Positions 1 to 11,000 of a DNA stretch of 60,554 nucleotides are shown piece by piece. Under the pieces are notes generated by a model. It saw nothing but the letters and a program-made list of their open reading frames with translations. It did not search any database and was not told where the DNA came from. The position numbers and the translations under genes were made by a program. This DNA is from Phoronis australis (taxonomy: Eukaryota > Phoronida > Phoronidae), in NCBI GenBank assembly GCA_002633005.1, contig NMRA01000359.1, forward strand, positions 401,438-461,991, given 5' to 3'. How positions within the stretch are numbered: the first letter of the stretch is position 1; each line of letters opens with the position of its first letter.

Positions 1-102
1 CTTACTTATTGTAGTATTATAGCTCTCTAGAGTTTAGAGTGTTGTAGATGTGCTTCCGGTGAATTATATGAGCCTCTGTTAGCTACTCGCTAACGGGCAA
101 TA

Positions 103-175
103 GCCTATTAGCTGAATGGTTAGCACGCTTGCCGGTTTTATGGGGGACGCAGGTTCGATTACCGAGTCGGGTGAT
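103..175 (+). mobile_element. tRNA-derived SINE head (partial)
   Basis: An A-box-like TAGCTGAATGG at 109-119 and a B-box-like GGTTCGATTAC at 152-162 have the spacing of an internal RNA polymerase III promoter. The flanks do not fold into a clear acceptor stem, so this is more likely a tRNA-derived SINE head than a working tRNA. No A-rich tail was seen. Confidence 0.45.
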
Positions 176-400
176 CTCGGCTATTACTACAAGAGGTCTA
201 GAGATAAATATATTGGGTTTTGGTTCGACCTCCATCTCAGTTGTTCTTTCCACACTTATGACAGCGGGTTTTTTCTAAAGGTATGTACTAACAATTCGAA
301 ATCAGCTCCCATGCCCTGGGCACCCTTCAGATAAACATTCTTTTCAGCTTCAAATAGGCAGAAGACCTGGGCATATACTCTCATCAATAAATGTACTTAC

Positions 401-520
401 TGACTGAAGTCGCTCACAGTTTCCACAGTAATTCGATTCCAAATTGTCCAGCATATTTACTGGTCCTACATCAACATCCAATTCGAGCGAAGTCGATGCG
501 TTTGAAATCGACGGTTCCAT
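401..520 (-). CDS. possible first coding exon of a minus-strand gene leaving the window
   Basis: An ATG at 520 in good context (A at -3, G at +4) opens a 40-codon reading frame, MEPSISNASTSLELDVD onward. It ends exactly at a consensus splice donor (TCA|GTAAGT, donor at 400-395) in phase 0. The peptide is acidic and contains a Cys-x2-Cys pair (CGNC) near its end. I recognise no family. The rest of the gene would lie to the left of the window. The support is only the start context, the open frame and the strong donor, so it could be chance. Confidence 0.35.
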
Positions 521-2094
521 TTTCAAGTTTGCCAAGGTACAACTGACTAGCAACACACGCACACGCGGCTTAATTCTTAGTTATCACATGATTTAGAAGT
601 TTCAATTACATACAATGACTGAACTGGATCACCACAAAGAAATAAGATTTCAGAACCGTTTTACTTTTGGATGAAAATCGACCCAGAAGGGCGCCGCCAT
701 CTTTGAAAGAAAGTTATCTAAAGCCAAAAACATGCAGCAATTCATCCAAATATTACTTTGTGGGACAAGATCAATTTCCTGCTGAGAAAAAAACACATTT
801 TTTATTTGAATAATACATTTTATCTCATTTTTAAGAATGTTTCTTGTAGCTTTTGACGTTGTTATGAAGTGGCAACAGATTTACTTGTGTATTATTTGCG
901 AGCAATATGACTGTGATACCCGGGGTGCTTACCCATAAAAGTAACACTGACATACTTCTACCGCGGGTACCAAAAAACAGCTGATGATATCATAGATATA
1001 AATATACTACCAGCATGATAGCCTACTATGGCGAGTGTTTGGGGAATTACATCAGGTTTTAAATATAATTCATCGCTATTACAACTTGTGGAAATTGGCT
1101 GTTACACTGACACTGATAAAACTGAGCTATTATTTTTTTAAGAGGTAGAGTGAAATATCATGATGCCTGACGGCCATACTCGAAGTGCCACGTATCATTA
1201 TACGTGTATTTGGGCCTACTTTTAATAGCAACAGATCTCTCAATTTTTGTCCAAGCAATTAAACAAAGCTGTGTTTTTTTTCTTCAAGAAAATTAACAAC
1301 TCGAATTAACCACTTGATGTGCACCATCAGGAATTGTTAGCAACCCGGCATTCAGTTTTGTATTTGTGGGGGTTACCCAATCACGGCGGCGGGACCGGTT
1401 TAAGCTAGTTAGTGTTTTTAAAACAACAGGTGGTTTGTGAAGTACATTTACGTGTACATACTAACACTCCATGTACGTGCTACAGGTGTGTGGAGCAAAT
1501 GGGACACCTGAGCTCGAATTTATTCGTCACTACTATATAATGTCGCATCATGTCTAGTAGTTTCTGGATGAACATAGCAAAATGAATGTCATATTAATTT
1601 ATACAGTCTTATATCTTATCAGACCCGTCAACCACGAAGACGTTAATAATGATTTTATGTCTTCATGGATGTCTCATGTCAAGAACATCTTTAATACTTC
1701 TTGCCTGGCTTACTTGTGAAATTCAAAACTTTATCGATCTCGTGAATACCGGCAATTAGCAGTGGCTTAAAACGACCTTTCAAGTTCGACCAGTTTAACG
1801 ATATCTGTGAAAAAAGTGGTTATTTAATTTAAGCAGGAATAAACAATGCCTTTTCAATAAGTTGATCTCAGTTGAGGAATTATCGAACGATTTTGAATAT
1901 TTTAAGGACCGAATAACTTCTCTAAATTTCTGTGCAGAAATCACTTCTTACCGATTAGAGGCTCTCCCTCTCTCTATCCCTCTCTCCTAAGTTCCCTCCC
2001 TCCTCCCTCCCCTCCCTCCCTCCGAGGCCCTCCCTACATAAACGGGATACCAACGACTTGATTCTAGGGTGGATGGAAAGTGGAGGGGGATAGG
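521..2094. other. no gene seen; pyrimidine-rich tract
   Basis: No convincing reading frame on either strand. A CT-rich low-complexity tract lies at about 1968-2035, shortly before the left edge of duplication unit A. Confidence 0.5.
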
Positions 2095-5000
2095 TTAACC
2101 GTAAGAAAGAAATAATTTCCGGTAGGCAAATGAATCATCAATGGGTTCACTAGTTGAATCGTCGCGTCTCACAAGTCATCGTTAGCAGTCTCACATTGCA
2201 CCTACGGCGGGCAGGAAGCGGGAAAGATTGATGACACCTTTAATGGAGAAATGTACCTTCATCTTCTAAAAAAAATTAGTTTCTAACGCTGATGATTATT
2301 TTTAGTGAGAAATTAGTGGGTAGCATAATGAGGTAGAACGTTGCATTTCAGAAAGAACCTGACCAACAGGCCAGCTCAGTTGAAATCGTTAGCTTTTAAT
2401 TAAGCATATTTTCGCGGCTGCAGTATACTTTAAACAGTTCTGAACTCAAACGCTCACAATTAAATGTTTCAAGTAACACTTAATAACAATATTTCCCTAG
2501 GCAATTTACCAAGTATATCAAGTCTGCTTTTGAACTTAGAAACCGTCGCTTTTGCGGTACATCTGAGTTGTGTGGTTAAAGTGACTAATAAGCCCAACTG
2601 GGTTGTATATTTATCTTTCAAACGAATATTATATCTATTACTGTTTGTATTAATTGTACTTGTCACTATAATATACAAATACAATACAATGCATTGGCAC
2701 GACCTCAGAAAGAGAAGCCGAATGACGTATGCAATTGCTTGTATGTGCAAAATGACCTAATAGCTATTCCAACAAATGAGATACATAACTGAAACTTAGA
2801 ACTAGGCCCTTATTTACTCAATAGGATATATCCCAAAGTACATGTAGGAACATTTTCGTAAATCAGAAAATTGCATTGCCTTTTCTATAAAGTTTACAAG
2901 TTAAAATTGCATTTCGCGGTGTTTAACTGGCTAAAAACGAAATTTGAACTAGACCCATTACCTTCATAAAATCGGTCTCATAAAATTCCGCGTCCTTTCT
3001 TTAACGCAAGTCATAGGCAATGTATGCGTGTGTCGCTTTCGAATTCGCAAGCCATCCCAAATAAAGCCCGAAGCCTTTTCTGAATCGCTGATGTTTTGGA
3101 CGTCCCTTATTCAGGTAACGTAAATAGAATCCGATTATGGTAAGGAATATTATGAGACCGCTGTATAAAAGAAATAGGCCTAATTCGGTTTTCGTTTTAG
3201 TCAGCTAAACAGGGCGAAATACATACTCTAAGTTGGGTGTCATTCAACATTCAGTGACAGACGACGTTTAGTAGTCGGTTACGTTTTGGAACGGAGCCAA
3301 GAGACGTTGTTTTGTACTTAGGCAACAATTCAAAATAAAATGAAATACCTTTTTGAATATCAACTTCAAAAGATTTCGTTGATTGGGTAGGTCTATTGGT
3401 ATAACGGCTCGTTTGCATTTCATAAGCAGGTATCAGTACAATCCAGAAGTAAGAAGACTTCGAATTGTAAGTATCTATTGATACCGACCACACAAGCACG
3501 CACACACGCACACATGCGCATATCGTATGTATGTATCTCTGTGTGTGTGTTTGTGGGGTCGTTTTTAGTGTGCACTGAGATTATTGCAGCCATTTTACTA
3601 CTGGTCCTGAAATTGGATTCAAAATGGTGGCTCAAACAAGATTTTTTTGTTAAAATTTAACTAACGTTGTTTAACATCCACAGTTTTAGGAAACGCATTC
3701 AATTTTTCATAAACGATACTGTACTATCCATATTTGCGTGACATGCAATGCACAAATCTGTGATAACAAATGCAAAAGCAAGTTCGTTTTGGTGACTTCA
3801 GTTTGGGCCATGCACGTTTCTGTTCTCGGTGGTACCACTGATCCAAAATGTTTTTGCATGTCTGGTGGCTGGTTTTATAGAATTTCACTAACATTGCTTC
3901 TGAAGTGGATTGCGACTATTGAACTCGTTGACTTTGGTAATGTTTCAAATGGACAAGAACAGCTCAGCTGTTCGCAACTAATAAATCGGCACAAATTCGT
4001 TAAATATCATACCTGAATTTTCCCATCAGTTAACGCAGCAACAGACGTTCTTCAAGACTACACTTTCCTCGGTTAGTTTTTGTTTTTAAGTTGATCAAAA
4101 TCAAAATTCTCCCATGGGTTTACAGTGGATTATAGCTGCACAGGGTCCAATAAGGAATTTAGATTTAAATATTTTTGTTACATTTTCTGTAACTTCGGAT
4201 GGTTTAACGTTTCGTTATTTTACAGAACGTAGTGTAACAATCCTAAAATTTATGTCCAGTGTGATCAAAGTCCAGTCCCGGACTTATCTCGACTCCTGTT
4301 CCGGTACTGCAGTTTGGTTACCGAGTATGGAACATTTTTGGCCCGTGTGTGGAGTGTGGACGCGTGTCTCGGGATTTGTACCCGGCTGGGTTTGTTGACC
4401 GTTGGTCAGGTTTAGCACAAGGGTTTCTGAGGATTGTACCTGTAGGCCGCGGCCATGGAATCGTATACATTCCCTGTCATTGACGCATAAAACAAATTTA
4501 TTGGTACATTACCGAGCCCGAGCCAACTACCTAATCACATACATACATATATAGCACACTAAAATTGTGCAATCACTCCTTTTATGTCTTGCCATTGAAA
4601 TAACATGTATTGCATTCATAACGGCAAAGCAGACTAATTTCAGTGATCAAACGTTTTAACAAACAACATAACGATAGTCTCGCACCCAGTCTATCGGCAT
4701 TGAGAGTCTGGCAAGGCCATTTGATCAGAGTTTTGATCCTACTAACCTACCTATAATCTGATTTTGTATTCGTATTTCAACGTTTTTATTTGAACTGACA
4801 CCTATCTGAATGGACCTCCTTGCCCAACGTTTTTCTTGCGTCCCTGTACACTCCTAGGCGACGATTTTTTGTTACAAAATTCGTGAGCTAAGTTCTAGGA
4901 CTCAGGCGCTGATGCAAAAGTTACCAACTCAACGTTGGGTTTTGCAGCTAACAAGTAGCACTGAAAGTACTAACAAGCTCATCAGTCGCCACTGCGGTGA

Positions 5001-5226
5001 CGAGACAGTTAGGCAGAGACAACGTATGAGTAAGGGAAACAAGCCCAATTATTAAAAGCATAAATGCTCGCTTAGCATTGTTTTTGATGCCCGATAAGAC
5101 AAGATAATGCTTTTTTGTTTAAAAATACCGCATGTGGTTACAGATTAGAATAACCTGGCCGGATATCACGTCTAAGATGACACACGCTAATGTAGCTTAC
5201 GAAGTAAATGACAAGTGAATGGTATG

Positions 5227-5470
5227 CATGCGCGCACCCAGGGAGCTTGGGGGGGGGGGCTCGAACGAGCCTCCCATTTGGCGGAGTTGTCAAACAGGTC
5301 TACCTCAGAAAAACAAAAACTCTGAAAAAAGTAAAAAGCGAAACAAAAGTTCACTAAATAGGCACTAAGAATTACCAAAATTTAGCCAAAGCACGATTCG
5401 TGAATCTCAGTTAAAGGTCCACATTCTCAAAAATTCGTGCACCCCATTTTTTAGGCTGGGTGCACGCATG
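5227..5470 (-). mobile_element. MITE-like element, family 1, copy 1 (5-bp TSD)
   Basis: 244 bp with terminal inverted repeats CATGCGCGCACCCAG and CTGGGTGCACGCATG, flanked on both sides by GTATG (5222-5226 and 5471-5475). The reverse complement matches 36540-36799 and, more weakly, 50395-50641. There is no coding capacity. Confidence 0.7.
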
Positions 5471-6392
5471 GTATGCGACGGATTTGACTGCTCCGAGTCG
5501 TGCTAGTGTTGTGAAACTGCTCGAGCGACGGGCTGTGATTTTTTGGAATTGTTCTGGTAATCATGGTGCGAAAAATGTATGAAAACATTTCGGCAAAAAT
5601 CCTTTTTTCTGTTGACGCTAATCGTAAAGAACGCAATAGTCTTTGAATACTAAAAATAATTATAGCTTCATTACTTTGGATTGAACGCGCATTTTTACTC
5701 ACTGGTAATTTCACACTTGTGTTTTTGTAGGCCAGGGAAAAAACTTTTTTGTTGTTTTGTGACCTTTCGTGAATCGATTTTCAAGGTACGCGCAACTTTT
5801 ATTTACTTGCAAAATGAATTAACCTTCTCGCTGAACCATCTGAAGTTCAAATTTGCTTGAGTCAAAAATGTATCCAAGGTCCCTGAGGAACTAAAAAATG
5901 CACAAACTTCTGATTAATTTTTGGGCACAGGAAATAAAGCTTGGACCGACGACGGTTAACTGGGCCTAACGCTTTAAAGGGAGAGTGAGAGGCCCCATGG
6001 TCCTGGCATACGGTTCAATGTTTCTTTTGCCTGTGACGTTATTGTATTTATCTGCATGTGCACGTGCATTTACCGTTTCGCATGATGTCTTGTCATAGTG
6101 GATACCGCTATCTGTTTGGCTAGTGAGAATTTCACCTGAAGTTTCAAGTTAAGACTGATACGATTCTAGTCTTTGGTTTGGATGTATGTACGTCACTGCC
6201 GTTTAAGACATTATTTGACGTCCCTGTAGGTATACCCATTGCCACCATGTCGCATATTTCATCAACGAGCAATTCGCTGTCAATTTCGTTATAAGTAGTC
6301 GCAACTATGCTTATATCAGAACATTTACAGTTCCAAACTGTAGCGGATGTGATTCAAGGCATGCATTTCACGCGTGTTTGTCACTGATTATC

Positions 6393-6647
6393 TCAGCAAT
6401 ATTTGATAGCGTAAACACACCGAGCGACTTGTTTGCACGTGGGACTCGTCCTCGATAAGCTACAGTTTGATGCATCCGATCCTTCAAGAGGGGGTTCGAT
6501 TGGTTCCAGTCCTGAGCATAGTTTAGATGAACCTGCTTCTGGTTCGCTCTTATCACTTTTAAAGGAAAATTTCAGAGAAGACCCTTGTTGTTTGATTTTT
6601 TGGTCTATCAATTTCCTACTTTCGGAACCATACTTTCTCTTAGACAT
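6393..6647 (-). pseudogene. orphan N-terminal exon, ZMYM/hAT-transposase-like
   Basis: An 84-codon frame starts MSKRKYGSESRKLIDQKIKQ. A short Lys/Arg-rich start followed by a polar linker resembles the N-termini of zinc-finger MYM-type and hAT-transposase-derived proteins. No downstream zinc finger or transposase core was found on the same strand, and the fragment sits inside the A-specific insertion. It is best read as a transposon relic or orphan exon. The assignment rests on general resemblance of a low-complexity N-terminus. Confidence 0.3.
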
Positions 6648-7025
6648 TTTCTGGTCAGCGGGCCTAAAATTGCATTACGCGTTGTGATAATGAAGTAAAT
6701 CGAATGAATATTTCAGTTGTTTTCCACTACTTTTCAGATTTAACCTATCTTTTGTGCTCTCGCTTGAATGATTATATGAGAAACTATATGCTTTCCATCC
6801 GGCTCATCGCAACCTGTTTCCCCGGTAACCAGCAATTTGACCATCCGCGCGACTTATTATATCTATAATCTCTCTAGAATTTTTCCATCGGATGGTCCCT
6901 GTCCAATTTTTATCTGCACAAATTTTCCGTAATTTTTGTCCGAACCTAGCGGACAATTTCTCCCGTACTGTGCGACATATCTGCCTGATTGGGTAGCTCA
7001 TGTTCTGATCAGCTTCTGATTTTTC

Positions 7026-7527
7026 CAGCCTCGTCCCCAAGCCTCAAAGATGACGCTGATTGGTTTTGCCATTTGAGGATTGGTTATGGAAAATGAAATG
7101 TGTCAGAATTCTGACACATTTTCACGGAAATCGCCAGAATATCAAGAGTAATATAAAGTTATATAAACTTTGAAATTTTCTGCAGTTATATAAAAATATA
7201 AACTAACGATATATTGCAGCAATTTAGGTCCAAATTATCACAAAAAATGCTGCCGTACTTTGATTCGAAAACAGATTAATTTCTATGATACTATTAATAA
7301 AAAAAATTTGAAAATAAGTACACCAACAACCTTTATTCAAACAATAACCAAAACACTGTTTTCTGCTTCATGAATGGCAGCAACAACGCCTGTGAAAATA
7401 ATGAAAATCCACCTTTGTTTTGATGACGCCAAGACACCTGCCAATCATGGCGCAGAAAGTAAGTCCCCATAACCAAGCCTCGGGGCAAAACCGATCAGCG
7501 TCATCTTGAGGCTTGGGGACGAGGCTG
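7026..7527. mobile_element. Mutator-like non-autonomous element with 10-bp TSD
   Basis: Long terminal inverted repeats begin CAGCCTCGTCCCCAAGCC at the left and are mirrored at the right. About 45 bp match with one indel and one mismatch, and a weaker match continues to about 63 bp. Perfect 10-bp direct repeats CTGATTTTTC flank the element at 7016-7025 and 7528-7537. Long inverted repeats plus 9-11-bp target duplications are the hallmark of Mutator-like elements. The AT-rich interior has no reading frame. Confidence 0.8.
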
Positions 7528-8086
7528 CTGATTTTTCAACCTCGTACCTGACAGTTCAAGGCCCAGTCTAGGATCCAGAAGGGACTGAGCATGAACGTGA
7601 CATGGCGCGCTGTTTTCCTTGTATGGGGAAGATTAGTCGCGAAACACGAAGAGATTCTCTGTCTATCGCCCGTTTCCATCACAGTGCTGTAATACGTCCT
7701 AAGACAACTAAAACAACGCGCTCCGGCCGTTATGTAAGGGAAACACTTTAATAACTTTGATACACAGCTAACACAACGAAAGCGAAAGGTTTATATATAC
7801 AGTTTGAAGCAGTAAATTTTGTTATTTGGTGCCAAACACTGCGATTTTGGCGCCCCTGTAACGCATTTTCAGAGGGAGCCCCCCAGCAACACCGCCACTG
7901 CAGTACACGTGTCCTTACAACGTTTCATACAAAATATTATTTGGTTAAGTTCGCTCACTGATGATGGTTGCCAAACCGGTGACTGTTTATGTATGAAGTG
8001 AATCTACTGATATTAAATCCTATTATTATAAAATACTGTAGTTTCTTTTACACTACTTTTTGTTGTTCCCGCCATTTAGCGCCACC

Positions 8087-11000
8087 ATGAACGACGGAGA
8101 CAAATGGAAACTACAACATAACCACACAGTTCTCATCTCCGATATTCCTGACGAAGTTATAGAAGAGCTGTTTACCCAAGGGATCATTAATTGGGACGAC
8201 AAGAATAGAATATCTACTAAAAATATTACTGAAGAAAAGAACGACTTATTGTTGACCATATTACGGACCAGAGGTCCCACTGTGTTTACAGAGTTTCGGG
8301 AAATTCTGAGCAGATGCGGATGCAAGCACCTGGTAGAAAGGCTTGATCAAACGCCCCCCAATGTTTACATGGATCCAGGTAATTAGTCCCCCCATATAGT
8401 CGTTGTCTTCTATGTTTACACAAACAGGTGTACATTATATATCCATTTGAGGTTTTTATTTAAAACTTCACTTTCTTCGGTATTTAGCTGACAAAAAACA
8501 AAAGCATATGTGTAATTACTGTTTTTCCAAAATTGTTTTATTTTTGAATGAAAATGATTTTCCTGTTGTATAATTGCTCCTTGATTCACAAATTTTAAGT
8601 CCGTCAAACAGTTACCGGTATATGCCGCATTAATCCAAAACTAAAATGAAATTTATTCGTTTGAAGGATATCTTTTGAAGGTTAAAAAGGTTTGCTATAG
8701 AAACACAACTCGAACCTATTATAATAAAACAGTGTAGCCATTCAAACTGGTATTTTGTACTTCAAGACCAAACGTCGAAATGACTTGCATTGTATACTTT
8801 AAAGTCCTTGTTGCAAACTGCCCATGTGGTTCTAGTATCCGAAAATACTTACTACATAAATTCTTATTTTCGACACCCTTTTTTATATTCTTTTCGCCTT
8901 TCTTGCCAAAAGCGATTTTTTAACAGTATTTGACCCTTCTCTCTGAGCGTATGATTACCGGTTGTTATCGGTAAATTTCGTACCCACATTTCCGGCTCAT
9001 CAGTTCAGGAACTTGTCCTGAACGACGCCATTTTTTCCTTGTAACTGAATGTGCTATGGCTTGCTCGAAAAGTCTTCATTATTTTGTTTTGTTAGTAATA
9101 TATCGTGATTCGTTTGCATATGTAGTGTATTTATAGTTTGTAGTTAGTGGTCGTTGATTTTTTTGGAATGTTACGCGTACTTAGTATGTTAAAATAGCAT
9201 TGCTGTTTAGTTCCTTACGTAGGCGGGTCGAACCTAGGAACCAATATGGGTCGAACCAATTTTTTTTCGGTTAAATTTTTTTTCCTCGTTTTGAAAAAGT
9301 ACTTTACTATCATCGGAAAGGTAGTACATTATACTCGAAAAAGTATCAAAATCGGGGCAAGCAGTGTAAAGTTATTGCAAGTTTTGTGGCGAAATTTGGG
9401 TCACTTTGTTTGGATCGCGTCGGTCATATTGGAGGACAGCGGGATAAGTTACAAGTTTAAAACTTTGTGTAAATTGTTTTCGCCAACAAATTACGGTGAA
9501 ATTTAGTTAGACATATCTTTACTTACTATTCTGCACGATTCAACAGTGTTCACCAAATTTCAGCCTCGCAGTTGTTACTCCGCATTAAGAGATAAATGTG
9601 CTCACATTCCCGTTGGACATCGTCTCATTTCTGGCGGCACCTACAATGTCGACTTTTTCTGAACTGAAAGGCATGTTCAGTCGGCTACTTTGTAATTTGT
9701 GAAGATTTAACGTTGATACATTTTGACAAATGTTGCTACAAAAAAGAAACTTTGTTCAATTTTCGTGTTTTTTGTGTTTGTGGCCAGCGACCAGTTAGGC
9801 CTAAGGGTAGTCTTGGCGCAAAGCTGGCGTGCGTTCAGTAGACGCTAGGACCTACGCTAGGACCTTGGAAAATCCTAGTCCATGTCACATGTTCTCATGT
9901 AAAATACACGGCAATATCTCACGTAGTCTCGCGAAGTCTTGCTTCTTAGCGAGGTCCTAGCGCGCGCTACTGAACGGGAGGCTGTATAGGCCTACTAACA
10001 AGCTGTATTTTGACTATAGTCTTCACTGCGTGGTAGCTGGTGACTGAGGCTAACTAAGGTCTGCCGCGGCAGTGTGACACAGGACTAACCAGCCCGTAAT
10101 TTCATGCAAGTGTCTGAAACTACCCTTGAATATATGCAGCATTTATCATTTGACCATTTTACTTCGACAAAACAGCTTGCAACCGCATGCATTTACCGTT
10201 CGCCAGTGTCTGGTCTCGATCCGCACCGGGTCCGATAGGCTGCGGTCCCGAGTCTAGCAAAATAATTTCTGTCAAAATTTATTCGCCACATTTCTTCAGC
10301 AAATTCCATAAAATTGTCCGTAGTTTGATTTTATCAAAATTAAGGCGCGCTGTCGATTTTTTTATCCCCGTTTGCTGGCTGGTACAGACACTGCTCCAGT
10401 CGCACTGACGGCGTTTTCTCGGCCTGGGTTCCTGAATGAATTGAACTTCCGGGTTCGCGGCAAGTTCAAAATGGCGGTGTTTCTTCGGGTGCGAATCGTG
10501 AGTGGCGCGTTCATTTAAACTGTTTTCGAGTACGGATCGTGTATTAGTTATGGGGTAGGTACTTCTTGGATCCTTATAACATCTTCTAACCATGTAATAA
10601 GGGTTAACAACGCGTGAGACAAGGACCTTAATTTTAGTATAAAAATCAAGTTTAGTTAAAAAGAGGGTTCGAAAAGGTTTGCTAAAAGCCGTAAACCAAT
10701 CGATGTTTTGCGACGACAATGACTATCCTTTAAACATTTGAACATGACTTTCTATTTCAAATATCAGATTATTTATTTTGAAAACTGTTTGTTTTGCGTT
10801 GAGTTTTTGTTATTTTGGTGTTTAATAGTACCGCGCGATATCAATTTTTACAATATTGTCACACTGAACAATAGGCAAACCCGGGATAGACATTACATGT
10901 GACTTAATTCAAGCTACACACTTTTAAACTATGTAAGAAGAAACTGTTTGTCTCAGACTGTTCTCATCAACTCAACTGATTTCACAATCTCAAAAACAAA

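Larger units (their letters stand above)
5930..7810. other. insertion in unit A, absent from unit B
   Basis: Unit A and unit B align up to about 5920 (B: 24280) and again from about 7890 (B: 24410). The intervening DNA is present only in A. It contains a coding-like fragment on the minus strand (6393-6647) and a 502-bp inverted-repeat element (7026-7527). Confidence 0.6.

Noticed and set aside
103-175. Functional tRNA gene
   Set aside because: Internal promoter boxes are present, but no cloverleaf acceptor or anticodon arm could be drawn.
10279-10719. 146-codon minus-strand frame in intron 1 of gene A
   Set aside because: It lies in the A-specific insertion, has no motif or splice support, and its part shared with gene B is not open there.
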